From Epilinea sp044228875 (GTDB lineage Bacteria; Chloroflexota; Anaerolineae; Epilineales; Epilineaceae): a stretch of 15,146 bases of DNA. The translations under genes and the position numbers were made by a program. Positions 1 through 7,807 of the stretch are shown here, in pieces. Numbering within the stretch: the stretch's first letter is position 1; each line of letters starts with the position of its first letter. Below the pieces are notes generated by a model. It was not told the origin of the DNA. It saw only the letters and a list, made by a program, of their open reading frames with translations, and ran no database searches. The stretch is taken from assembly GCA_044228875.1 (NCBI GenBank), contig JBGAUA010000079.1:1-15146 (forward strand), in the 5' to 3' direction.

Positions 1-1146
1 GCTCTGGCCATTGTAGGTGGCCTCCACCCGCCAGGCGCCCGGCGGCTCACCGGCCGCCAGCTGGGCCACCCAGCCATGGCTGGATGCCCGGACGAACGCG
101 GTGTCGTCCGTGAAGGTCCAGGAGCGGAAGACTGAGCCGTCCGGGCGCAGGACGCGGAGCTCCGTGGGCTGGCTGCCCTGGAAGTCGCGGTAGTAGGCGT
201 AGAGGTAGACGTTGGCCGGCGTCGTGAAGCGGTCCTTGAAGCGGGTCACGCTGGGCAGGCAGGGGTCCGGCGTGCTGGGCGGCCCTTCGTGGACGGCCAG
301 CAGGTTGATCGCCGGGTCGATGTAGGGGCGCTGGGCGGTCCACAGCGATTCGGCCTGGCTGTGCGGGCCGGCGTAGGGGTCGATCCACTCCTTGGCGAAG
401 GCCTTGACCCTCACCTCGAAGTGCAGGTGCGGCCCGCTGGAGTTGCCGGAGCTGCCCGCCGTGGCCAGGACCTCGCCGCGCGCCACCGTCTGGCCGATGT
501 TCTTGGCGGTCAGCGACCGGTGGCGCAGGTGGCCGTAGATGGTCATCCGGCCGTCGGCATGTTCCAGGGCCACGTAGTTCCAGTCGCCGCCGTCCGCGCC
601 GTTCCCGCAATGGTGGTCGGCGGGGTTGGTGTCGGCCTTGGCCACGATGGTGCCCGCGGCGGCCGCGAGCACCTGCACGTCGCCCGCGTCCAGCTTGTTC
701 CATGGGAAGGGCCAGAGGGCGAGGTCGATGCCCCGGTGGCTGTCGTAGGTGCGGTTGCCGCCGTGGTAGTCCAGCACCTTGCCCGCGGCGAGGTCGTGAT
801 CGGCCAGGGCCGACACGTAGTAGCCCGCCTCGCCGGGCACGCCCGGCGCCAGGCGCAAGGGGAAGTCGTAGGTCACCGCTTCGGCCCTGCGCTGGGGGGC
901 CGGCAGGCCGGACCGCCGCAGCCGCGCGACGTTGCGGTCGATCTCGTCCAGCATGGCCCGCTCCGCCGCCGGCGAGAGGTTGTCGCGCGGCATCATGGGG
1001 GCCCGACCGTCGGATGGATCAGGCGCCGCGGAGGCCGATGCTGCATAGGGTGGCTCAGACCCTGGACCGGTGGCGGTGGCCACTTTGGCCGGCAGCCAGG
1101 CTAGGCTCATGAGTAGGAGGGTGCCGAGCCAGGCGAGTCTGTGCAC
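1..1146 (-). CDS. Secreted M23 (LytM-type) metallopeptidase, C-terminus beyond window
   Basis: Predicted exported zinc endopeptidase of the M23/LytM fold, which typically cleaves peptide cross-links of peptidoglycan. The 382 codons seen have no stop, so the 3' end lies beyond the left edge. The chosen start is a GTG at 1146-1144, preceded by AGGAG seven bases upstream. It opens a signal peptide (MHRLAWLGTLLLMSLAWLP, cleavage near residues 23-26). An ATG at 1110 is an alternative start but would discard most of the signal. Zinc and catalytic motifs are complete: SHRGIDLAL (H137, D141), YGHL (H206) and GPHLHFEV (H240, H242). The region after the peptidase domain (from about residue 265) continues as a beta-rich segment that I do not recognise, with text such as LRVLRPDGSVFRSWTF, perhaps a substrate- or wall-binding domain. 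The gene is divergent from the sigma-factor operon across about 200 bp. Family assignment is firm; the exact substrate is unknown. Confidence 0.92.
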   Translation of the reverse strand, partial: MHRLAWLGTLLLMSLAWLPAKVATATGPGSEPPYAASASAAPDPSDGRAPMMPRDNLSPAAERAMLDEIDRNVARLRRSGLPAPQRRAEAVTYDFPLRLAPGVPGEAGYYVSALADHDLAAGKVLDYHGGNRTYDSHRGIDLALWPFPWNKLDAGDVQVLAAAAGTIVAKADTNPADHHCGNGADGGDWNYVALEHADGRMTIYGHLRHRSLTAKNIGQTVARGEVLATAGSSGNSSGPHLHFEVRVKAFAKEWIDPYAGPHSQAESLWTAQRPYIDPAINLLAVHEGPPSTPDPCLPSVTRFKDRFTTPANVYLYAYYRDFQGSQPTELRVLRPDGSVFRSWTFTDDTAFVRASSHGWVAQLAAGEPPGAWRVEATYNGQS

Positions 1147-1348
1147 GAGGCGCTCCTGAGAGGGCGGGAGGGGATTCTCATGCCTGTGGGTGGTCCGATC
1201 GCGTTGTCCGGTTGCCTAACGCTTGAAGTCAGGCTTGCCGGAGTCGCCGTCCCTGCGCCCGATGGGCGAACCCAGCTGGATGCCTGCTGACTGACGACTG
1301 GTCGGGACGACCTGTAAGGAAGCCGGCTCGGCCCGCTCCTAACCCTCC

Positions 1349-1876
1349 GTGACCAGCACCCTTAGCCCCGCCGAACAGCAGGCCCGCTTCCAGCGCTGGA
1401 TGGGCGACCATGCCGCCATTCTGTATCGGGTGGCAGCCGGCTTCGCCTCGGGCGTCGACCGTGATGACCTGATGCAGGAGCTGCTGATCGCCCTGTGGAA
1501 GGCCATCCCGGCCTTCCGGGGCGACGCGCAGCCCGCCACCTTCGTCTACCGCGTGTCGCATAACGCCGCCATGGCCTGGAAGCGGTCCGCGCGGCGCCAT
1601 GATCGTGCGCAGGGCGATCCCGACGCCCTTCAGCGAGTGGCGGCGCCCGCCGCACCCGACGACGCGCAGCGGGAGCTGCTGGAGGCGGTCTACGCCCGTA
1701 TCCGCGAGCTGCCCGAGCTCGACCGCTCCTTGGTTCTCCTCTCCCTGGACGGCCTGAGCTATCGCGAGATGGCCATGATCCACGGTCTGTCCGAATCCAA
1801 TGTGGGCGCGCGGCTCAGCCGCAGCAAGGCGCGCCTCGTCCGACAGTTGAAGGAGTTGACCGATGACCCTCGATGA
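1349..1876 (+). CDS. ECF-type sigma-70 family RNA polymerase sigma factor
   Basis: A 175-residue two-domain sigma factor that would direct RNA polymerase to a small regulon. Region 2 spans roughly residues 10-85, with the helices LMQELLIALWKAI and ATFVYRVSHNAAMAWKR that in this family melt and read the -10 element. Region 4 spans roughly 110-165, with the helix-turn-helix SYREMAMIHGLSESNVGARL that reads the -35. The start is a GTG without a clear ribosome-binding site; it was chosen because the conserved first helix of region 2 (ARFQRWMGDHAAILYRV) lies directly behind it. The 3' end overlaps the following membrane-protein gene by 14 bases, the usual arrangement for an ECF factor and its regulator. 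The regulon and the signal cannot be read from the sequence. Confidence 0.87.
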   Translation: MTSTLSPAEQQARFQRWMGDHAAILYRVAAGFASGVDRDDLMQELLIALWKAIPAFRGDAQPATFVYRVSHNAAMAWKRSARRHDRAQGDPDALQRVAAPAAPDDAQRELLEAVYARIRELPELDRSLVLLSLDGLSYREMAMIHGLSESNVGARLSRSKARLVRQLKELTDDPR

Positions 1877-2468
1877 GCTGTGGAATTCACCCGCCAATGC
1901 GCCCGGGCCCATCGAGCGTGAGGCCTTCGTGGCCCAGACCCTGCTCAGGGTGGCGCGCGAGCGGCGTCAACGCAAGGGCATGCTGCTGTTCAGCGGCATC
2001 CTGCTGCTGCTGTCCACCGCCCCCGCCGTCTACACCCGCATCACCGATCCCGAGGCGCTCCGGTCGAGCGCCAGCCTGTACCTGATGCTGGCCAGCCAGT
2101 GGCTGCTGATCCTCTATTGGGCCCGACAGTTGCGACAGGGCGGGCGCATGACCGCGGGCGAGGGCGACACGATCCAGGACTCCCTGGCGCGCCTGCTGTG
2201 GGAGGTGGAGGCGGAGCGGCGCTCGCAGCTGGGCGTCGTTGTCCTCTTCGCCGTGTTCGCGCCGCTCCTGGCCCTGGCCATCCGCCAGCTCGTCGCCAGC
2301 GACAAGATGACCCCCGACCAGGCCATGTCGGGCGGTCTGGTCTTCCTGGGCATCGCCACGGTTTCGGTGGGCACGATCCTCTGGCGCCTCAAGTACCGGG
2401 TGCTGCCGCGCCGCCGGCGGCTGCAGGCATTGTTGGCGCAGTTCGGCGAGGCGGGCGAGGTCGGATGA
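1863..2468 (+). CDS. Four-helix membrane protein, probable anti-sigma regulator
   Basis: A 201-residue integral membrane protein translationally coupled to the sigma factor: its ATG lies 14 bases before the sigma stop. Four hydrophobic segments are visible at about residues 38-57, 70-86, 122-141 and 155-173. A cytoplasmic-type N-terminus of about 37 residues precedes them (MTLDELWNSPANAPGP, then an Arg-rich stretch), and a basic tail follows (LPRRRRLQALLAQ). No zinc-binding anti-sigma motif (HxxxCxxC) is present, so it is not a classic ZAS protein. The anti-sigma role is inferred from overlap, size and topology; no conserved enzymatic motif is seen. It is convergent with pgi across 103 bp that hold no obvious terminator. 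Confidence 0.78.
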   Translation: MTLDELWNSPANAPGPIEREAFVAQTLLRVARERRQRKGMLLFSGILLLLSTAPAVYTRITDPEALRSSASLYLMLASQWLLILYWARQLRQGGRMTAGEGDTIQDSLARLLWEVEAERRSQLGVVVLFAVFAPLLALAIRQLVASDKMTPDQAMSGGLVFLGIATVSVGTILWRLKYRVLPRRRRLQALLAQFGEAGEVG

Positions 2469-2571
2469 CGTGGACGGCGGTGCTACCCTCGACGGCGCGC
2501 GGGACAGCCAGTCACGATGGAGGGACGTCCGGCAGGGAGGCCGACGATGTCGATGGGGTTCAGCGCGCTGC

Positions 2572-4310
2572 CTACCGCAGCTCCCGGCAGCGCCGGATCA
2601 ACGCGTCGGTCGAACTGTCATGCCCCAGCTCCGGTTCCGCCGCGCTCTCCAGGTCCGGGAGGATTCGCCCGGCCAACACCTTGCCCAGCTCCACGCCCCA
2701 TTGGTCGAAGGGGTTGATGTCCCAGATGACGCTCTGGGTGAAGACCTGGTGCTCGTAGAGGGCCACCAGGGCGCCGAGGACCGCCGGCGTCAGGCGCTGG
2801 GCGAGGAGGGTGCTCGTCGGGCGGTTGCCCTCGAAGACGCGGTGCGGCAGCAGCCATTCGGGCGTCCCATCGGCGCGGAGCTCCTCGGCCGTCTTGCCGA
2901 AGGCCAGGGCCGCCGTCTGCGCGAACACGTTGGCCAAGAGCAGGTCGTGGTGGTGGCCCAAGGGGTTGAGCGTCTGCGCGAAGGCGATGACGTCGCAGGG
3001 CACCAGCTGGGTCCCCTGGTGGAGGAGCTGGTAGAAGGAATGCTGCCCGTTCGTGCCCGGCTCGCCCCAGGTGATAGGCCCGGTCTGGTAGTCGACCACC
3101 GCGCCGTCCCGGGTGACCCGCTTGCCGTTGGACTCCATCGTCAGCTGCTGCAGGTAGGCCGGGAAGCGCTTCAGGTACTGATCGTAGGGCAGGATCGCCA
3201 CCGACCGCGCGCCCAGGAAGTTGCTGTTCCACACGCCCAGGAGGCCCATGAGCACCGGCAGGTTGCGCTCGAAGGGCGCCTCGCGGAAATGCTCGTCCAT
3301 GGCATGGAAGCCGCCGAGCATGGCCCGGAAATGCTCCGCCCCGATGGCCAGCATCGTCGATAAACCGATCGCCGAGCCCATCGAGTAGCGGCCGCCCACC
3401 CAGTCCCAGAAGCCGAACATGTTCGCCGGGTCGATGCCGAAGGCCGCCACCGCTTCGGCATTGGTGGAGACGGCCACGAAATGCCTGGCCACCGCCCCTT
3501 CGTCGCCCAGGGCGCGCAGGCACCAGTCCCGCGCCGTCCGCGCATTGGCCATGGTCTCCTGCGTGCCGAAGGTCTTGGACGCCACGATGAACAGCGTTTC
3601 CGCCGGATCCAGATCCCGGGTCGCCTCCGCGAAGTCCGTTCCGTCGACGTTGGCGACGAAGCGAAACGTCAAGCGGCGATCGCTGTAATGACGGAGCGCT
3701 TCGTAGGCCATCACCGGTCCCAGGTCTGAGCCGCCGATGCCGATGTTGACCACGTTCAGGATGCGACGGCCGTCATGTCCCCGCCAGTCGCCATCGCGCA
3801 CCTGGGCGCTGAAGGCCGCCATCCGATCCAGCTCCGCGTGCACCTCGGGCACGACGTCCTGGCCGTCGACGGTAATCGGCGTTCCGGATTGCGGGATGGC
3901 CCCTTCAACGCGCATCGGCAGCAGCCGGCGCTTCACCAGACCCCGCCAGCGCGTTCGCGCTGTCAGTTCCTGGCCCAGGAAGCAGCCCTTATTCCNNNNN
4001 NNNNNCGCCGGCCCGGGTCCGGGCCCGCCCCCGGCGCGGTTGGTGTTAGCGCCCCGCGGCGACACCGGCCCTCGCCGCGCGGCCTAACCCCCCCCGCCCG
4101 CGCCAGTTCCAACAGCAGCCGCAGGGTCTCGTCCGTGACGCGCTGCTTCGAGTAGTCGAGGTACAGGCCGGCGCCCTCGGCCGCGAAGCGCTCGCCGCGC
4201 GCGGGATCCGCGGCGAAATGCGCGCGCAGGTGCGCATCGCCGCAGCGGGCATGGTGCGCTTCCAGAGCCTTCCAGGCGGGCAAGGTCCGGAGGCAGGGCC
4301 GAGGCGTCAT
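2572..4310 (-). CDS. pgi: Glucose-6-phosphate isomerase, interrupted by a scaffold gap
   Basis: Interconverts glucose 6-phosphate and fructose 6-phosphate in the cytoplasm, in glycolysis and gluconeogenesis. The N-terminal part reads from an ATG at 4310 (LPAWKALEAHH, then YLDYSKQRVTDETLRLLLELA) and is recognisable down to about 4098. The C-terminal part reads from about 3890 to a TAG at 2572. It holds NIGIGGSDLGP, SKTFGTQETMANA, both family signatures (DWVGGRYSMGSAIG and FDQWGVELGK) and the catalytic GTNGQHSFYQLLHQGT segment. Length and motif order fit the long (about 550-residue) bacterial enzyme. The two halves lie in different frames across the gap at 3996-4005. About 40 residues that should join them are missing or replaced by foreign or unreadable sequence. 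I read this as an assembly fault in an intact gene, not as a biological pseudogene. The gene sits 60 bp after the RNB ribonuclease on the same strand and may be co-transcribed with it. Confidence 0.92.
3885..3995 (-). other. YgfZ/CAF17-like fragment spliced into pgi (probable chimeric contig end)
   Basis: On the minus strand this stretch encodes NKGCFLGQELTARTRWRGL followed by VKRRLLPMRVEGAIP. KGC-aromatic-x-GQE is the signature of the folate-dependent Fe-S assembly protein YgfZ/CAF17 (GcvT-like), and KRRLLPxRVEG follows it in that family. It is not part of any glucose-6-phosphate isomerase. Pgi sequence resumes within SGTPITVDGQDV, which both families can match (pgi: NTPILVDGKDV), so the crossover is at a short shared motif. 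It sits directly against the N run. Most likely a chimeric join from read contamination or gap-filling at a contig end; a real gene fusion is unlikely because YgfZ and pgi are each incomplete here. Confidence 0.8.
3996..4097. other. Scaffold gap (10 N) and adjoining unreliable sequence
   Basis: Ten Ns occupy 3996-4005. The following 90 or so bases are almost pure G/C with homopolymers, including eight C in a row at 4088-4095. They do not translate as pgi in one frame, although scattered pgi-like bits appear in other frames. This looks like poor consensus at a contig end and explains the apparent frame change in pgi. Confidence 0.85.
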
Positions 4311-4370
4311 CGCGCCGATGTCGCCGCCATCATGCCTGGTCCGCCCGACCTCGAATCTGGGGCGTCCAAG

Positions 4371-5870
4371 TCAGCGGCGCCGGGGGACGACCGGTTCGTG
4401 GCCGACGCGGGCGAAGTCGATGAAGCCGCGCTCCGGGTTGGTGGAGGTCAGCCGGACCCGTACGCGGTCGCCGACATCCAAGCCCTGCGCTCCGTCTTCG
4501 ATGCGTCCCTCCACCGGCGGATCGATGATGCGCACCCAGGTGCCCTTGGCCCCTGCGCCGGTGACGACGCCATCGAAGTCCTGACCGATCCGCTCGCTCA
4601 GCAGACAGGCGGCGGCGGCCTTGCGCATCAGGCGCTCCACCTTTTCGGCGTCGTCCTCCTTCTGCGTGCAATGGGCCGCCAGCTCTTCCAGTTCATCGCG
4701 CGAATAGGGTACCGGGCGGCCCGCAAGGGTCGCCTTGACCAAGCGCTGGGTGATCAGGTCCGGGTAGCGGCGGTTGGGCGCCGTCGAATGCGTGTACTCG
4801 CGTACCGCCAGGCCGAAGTGGCCGGACGCGTCGTCGCCGGGGAAGCTGATGACGTACTCGCCGCGCCCCATCAGCTTGATGACCGTCAAGGACAGGTCGG
4901 GGAAGCGCAATGGATCCGCGGAACGGCGCCTGAGCAGAAAGGTATTGAGCGCCTTGGCGTCGGCGGTCGCCGGCAAGGTCTCGCCGAAGGTCTCGGCGAT
5001 GTCGACGATGCGCTGCCAGCGTTCGGGTGACCGCACCATGCGGCGCATCACCGGAAAGCGCCGCGCTTCCAGCAGGCGGGCGATCGTGCCGTTGGAGGCG
5101 ATCATGAAGTCGGCGATGAGGTCCTTGGCCCGGTTGCGCTCCGCTGCCGCAAGGCCGCTCACCGTGTCGCCCTCGAACTGCGCCTGCACTTCGAGCGTCT
5201 CGAACTCCAGCGCGCCCAGTTCGTGGCGCCGGTTCATGAGGCGCACGGCCACCTGATCCTGCAGTCGAAGGTTCTCGGCCAGGCCGTCCACGGCTCGGAC
5301 GGCCTCCGGCAAGGGCCCCCGACCCTCCAGCCAGGCGCCCAGGCTGGGGTACGCCAGCTTGGCCTGATTGCGCACCACCGCACGGTACACCTCGGAGGCG
5401 CCGGCAGCGCCCGCGTCGTCCACCACCGTCTCGACGACGACCGCCAGCCGATCCTCGCCCGGATTCAGCGAGGTCAGGTCGTTGCTGAGCCGCACCGGCA
5501 GCATCGGGAACACCTGCGGCGGGGTGTACACCGACGTTGTGTTGACGTGCGCGTGAGCGTCGATCGCCGAGCCTTGCGCGACCATGGCGCTCACGTCGGC
5601 CACCGCGACACAGATGCGCGTGCCGCCGTCCGGGAGCGCCGTGGCCAAGGTGAGCTGGTCGAGGTCCAGGGAGTCGTCGTTGTCGATGGAGCACCAGGCG
5701 AGATGGCGCAGGTCTTTGATGTCGGCGCCGAAAGGCGGCGCCGGTTCCGCCAGCCGCTGCAGCTCAGCCATCGCCGCGGGTGGGACATCCGGCGCGAGCC
5801 CGCGTTCGATCATTGCCGCGCGAGCCACGCGCAGCAGGAGGGCGCGCTGTCCTTGGGGGGAGACGCTCAT
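4371..5870 (-). CDS. RNB-domain exoribonuclease (RNase II/R superfamily)
   Basis: A 499-residue 3'-5' exoribonuclease that degrades single-stranded RNA processively in the cytoplasm. The N-terminus is a short helical domain (residues 1-45), without the tandem cold-shock domains of E. coli RNase II/R. The RNB catalytic domain begins at about 50 and carries the acidic metal-binding cluster SIDNDDSLDLDQL (D63, D65, D66, D69, D71). It also has the conserved REYTHSTAPNRRYPDLITQR segment with the catalytic-site arginines. A C-terminal S1 RNA-binding domain runs from about residue 428 (GQDFDGVVTGAGAKGTWVRI) to 490. This layout matches the short Deinococcus-type enzyme (DR0020), not RNase R. The start ATG has only a weak AGG upstream, but MSVSPQGQRALLLRVAR is a plausible N-terminus. 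It lies upstream of pgi on the same strand and is divergent from the toxin-antitoxin operon. Confidence 0.92.
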   Translation of the reverse strand: MSVSPQGQRALLLRVARAAMIERGLAPDVPPAAMAELQRLAEPAPPFGADIKDLRHLAWCSIDNDDSLDLDQLTLATALPDGGTRICVAVADVSAMVAQGSAIDAHAHVNTTSVYTPPQVFPMLPVRLSNDLTSLNPGEDRLAVVVETVVDDAGAAGASEVYRAVVRNQAKLAYPSLGAWLEGRGPLPEAVRAVDGLAENLRLQDQVAVRLMNRRHELGALEFETLEVQAQFEGDTVSGLAAAERNRAKDLIADFMIASNGTIARLLEARRFPVMRRMVRSPERWQRIVDIAETFGETLPATADAKALNTFLLRRRSADPLRFPDLSLTVIKLMGRGEYVISFPGDDASGHFGLAVREYTHSTAPNRRYPDLITQRLVKATLAGRPVPYSRDELEELAAHCTQKEDDAEKVERLMRKAAAACLLSERIGQDFDGVVTGAGAKGTWVRIIDPPVEGRIEDGAQGLDVGDRVRVRLTSTNPERGFIDFARVGHEPVVPRRR

Positions 5871-6144
5871 GAAACCTGTTCTCTTTCAGGGAGTTGCGGC
5901 CCAGGGTGTCCGATCCAGAATCACGAACCCGACCGCAGTAGCTTAGGTCCGACTCCGGCCGGGGTCAACCGCCCGGTCAAGGCGCGTTGCCCTCGCTTCA
6001 GCCGCTTCGCTCATCGCGACTCGTAGGCCCGGAGTTGTCCCAGCGGGCCTCGAAACCCGCCGCCACGCTGCTGGCATGGAGGGCCACCCGACCACAACGC
6101 TTGGCGATGGCTCGTGGCCAGGGTTGTCGGACCTTCGATGGCGG
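5871..6144. other. Intergenic region between divergent genes; no gene seen
   Basis: About 270 bases separate the start of the RNB nuclease from the CTTAG cluster of the toxin-antitoxin operon. I see no convincing ORF or RNA. A motif CTTAGGTCCGACT at 5942-5954 resembles CTTAGTCCGACT at 6165-6176 next to the toxin-antitoxin start, so it may be a further copy of the same operator-like element. Both divergent promoters must lie here, but none could be assigned with confidence. Confidence 0.5.
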
Positions 6145-6180
6145 CTTAGACTTAGTCCAGTAACCTTAGTCCGACTTAGG
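6145..6180 (+). promoter_or_regulatory. CTTAG repeat cluster, candidate operator of the Phd/VapC operon
   Basis: Four CTTAG units begin at 6145, 6151, 6165 and 6175; two of them read CTTAGTCC. The cluster ends 16 bases before the antitoxin ATG and is AT-richer than its surroundings. Phd-family antitoxins bind repeated sites over their own promoter, so this is the natural candidate for the autoregulatory operator. The repeats are seen; the binding role is inferred. Confidence 0.45.
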
Positions 6181-6196
6181 GGATTCTGGAGACGAC

Positions 6197-6436
6197 ATGA
6201 TCACCGTCAACATTCATGAAGCCAAGACCCAGCTCTCCAAGTTGATCGAGCGTGCTGTGAATGGCGAATGGTTTGTGATTGCCAAGGCCGGCAAGCCTCT
6301 GGTGAAGGTGACCGCGTTGGATGCTCCTGCCGCGCCTCAGCGGCTGGGCTTTCTGGCCGGCGAGATCGCGGTGCCTGACGACTTCAACACCATGGGTGAA
6401 GCAGAGATCGCATCCCTGTTCGGGAGTGGCTCGTGA
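6197..6436 (+). CDS. Phd/YefM-family type II antitoxin
   Basis: A 79-residue antitoxin that should bind and neutralise the PIN toxin encoded next and repress the operon. The N-terminal half (MITVNIHEAKTQLSKLIERA, then FVIAKAGKPLVKVTAL) is the Phd/YefM DNA-binding and dimerisation fold. The C-terminal tail (FLAGEIAVPDDFNTM, then AEIASLFG) is the pattern seen in antitoxins partnered with this PIN subfamily and is expected to insert into the toxin. The ATG has GGAG five bases upstream. The stop overlaps the toxin start (GTGA), so translation is coupled. Both genes look complete, which makes this the only clearly intact classical toxin-antitoxin operon in the window. Confidence 0.92.
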   Translation: MITVNIHEAKTQLSKLIERAVNGEWFVIAKAGKPLVKVTALDAPAAPQRLGFLAGEIAVPDDFNTMGEAEIASLFGSGS

Positions 6437-6819
6437 AGTTCCTGCTGGACACGCAGATCCTGCTGTGGGCCGCCGGTCAACCGGAGCGGCTTTCCGCTGC
6501 GGCGCGCAAGCTCTTGGAGAACCCGCACAACGAGCTTCTCTTCAGCGCCGCCAGCCTATGGGAGATCGCCATCAAACGCTCCCTGGGGCGAGAGGACTTT
6601 CGGGTCGAGCCGCGCCTGCTCCGCCGCAGCCTGCTCGACAACGGCTATGTCGAACTGCCCATCAGCAGCCAGCACGCGGTGGACATCGACAGCCTTCCGC
6701 CGCTTCACAAGGATCCATTCGATCGCCTGCTCCTGGCTCAGGCCATCGGCGAGGGCATCACCCTGCTCACCGCCGATGGGCAGGTGGCTCGCTATCCAGG
6801 ACCGGTGCGCAAGGTCTAG
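6433..6819 (+). CDS. vapC: PIN-domain ribonuclease toxin, VapC family
   Basis: A 128-residue Mg-dependent RNase toxin; relatives cleave tRNA or rRNA and stop growth when the antitoxin is lost. The acidic PIN tetrad is complete: D6 in FLLDTQILLW, E44 in SLWEIAIK, D94/D97 in HKDPFDRLLLAQA and D115 in LLTADGQV. The sequence is typical of the PIN subfamily that pairs with Phd antitoxins. The GTG start overlaps the antitoxin stop. The gene ends about 45 bases before the first recognisable codon of the IS91-type transposase remnant, so the mobile element landed just downstream without breaking the toxin. Confidence 0.92.
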   Translation: MKFLLDTQILLWAAGQPERLSAAARKLLENPHNELLFSAASLWEIAIKRSLGREDFRVEPRLLRRSLLDNGYVELPISSQHAVDIDSLPPLHKDPFDRLLLAQAIGEGITLLTADGQVARYPGPVRKV

Positions 6820-6861
6820 AGCGGCGTTTATCCGGCTGTAGCGGTCATCAGGCTGTCAGGA

Positions 6862-7760
6862 TCGTGTTATCCGGCGAGCGAGGCGGGCTTCGTGCGGGTG
6901 CGCTGCGAGGGTTGCCGGGCCGAGTACTTGCTGGCGCTGAGCTGCAAGACGCGCTTCTTCTGCCCGTCATGCCATGCCAAGCGCCTGGCCTGCTGGACGC
7001 AGTGGCTTGGCGAAGAGCTTCTGGCCCCGGTGGCGCACCGGCAGATGGTGTTTGTACTGCCCAAGCGTTTGCGGCCGTACTTCAAGTGGCGACGCAAGCT
7101 GCTCGGCGATCTGGCGCGTATCGCGGCGCGCACGGCGACAGACTTCGTACGCGCGACCCTGGACGAGCCGGAGCTGTCAGTAGGCATGGCCCTGTGCATC
7201 CAGACCCACGGCTCGCTCCTGAACTGGCAACCGCACATCCACGCCCTGGTCACCGACGGCGGCTTCCGGCCCGACGGCAGCTTCGTGCGGCTGCCGGCGC
7301 ACGCGACGGACGCGCTGACGGAGGCTTTCCGGCGGCACGACCTGCGCCTCTTCGTCGCGCGCGAGCTGCTCGAGCCGGAGGTGGCGCCAACCGCGCGCGC
7401 GGCGAGCGACGCAAGGCAGCCCAGGCGCCTGAGGTTGCGCCAGCCGACGCCGAGACGGACGCTGCGACGAGCCGCGGCCTCGAGCCAGCCCTCGCCGAGG
7501 CGGCCAGCGTCGAGCCCGCGAACTTCTCCCGCGCCGACGCGCGCCGCTGGGCCGTGCTGATCCGGCGGATCTACGAGGTCGACCCGCTCGTATGCCCGAA
7601 GTGCGGAGGCACGATGCGGATGATCGCGCTGATCCAGGAGCCGAAGGTGATCGACAAGATCCTGAAGCACTTGCGGACCAAGGGCCGCGACGCCCGCGCC
7701 GGACCGTGGGCCACGGGGCTGTCACCGCCGGCGGACGACGCCGCCGCAGCGGCGGCGTGA
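6862..7760 (+). pseudogene. IS91-family HUH transposase, frameshifted, catalytic-tyrosine segment lost
   Basis: The first part, in the frame of 6892, encodes the N-terminal zinc ribbon (VRVRCEGCRAEYLLALSCK, then FCPSCHAKR), the helical block and the HUH metal motif QPHIHALVTDGGF (around 7228-7266). After LFVARELLEPE (about 7378) the frame is lost. A different frame, starting by about 7440, encodes the typical IS91 C-terminus WAVLIRRIYEVDPLVCPKCG, followed by GTMRMIALI, with its second zinc ribbon, and ends at 7760. The intervening segment with the catalytic tyrosines (usually a LARYxxRPP-like motif) is absent. The whole is about 300 codons against nearly 400 in the family. The N-terminus is also incomplete. 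It cannot encode an active enzyme. Confidence 0.88.
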
Positions 7761-7807
7761 CTGAGACCGCCGTATACAGCAAGAGGAAGGAGGCAGACCG
7801 CCGCCAG

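Noticed and set aside
47..703. Long minus-strand ORF of 218 codons in another frame.
   Set aside because: It is a shadow of the M23 peptidase frame, which carries all the catalytic motifs.
2469..2571. Terminator between the convergent membrane-protein and pgi genes.
   Set aside because: No stem with a T-run is visible on either strand in these 103 bases.
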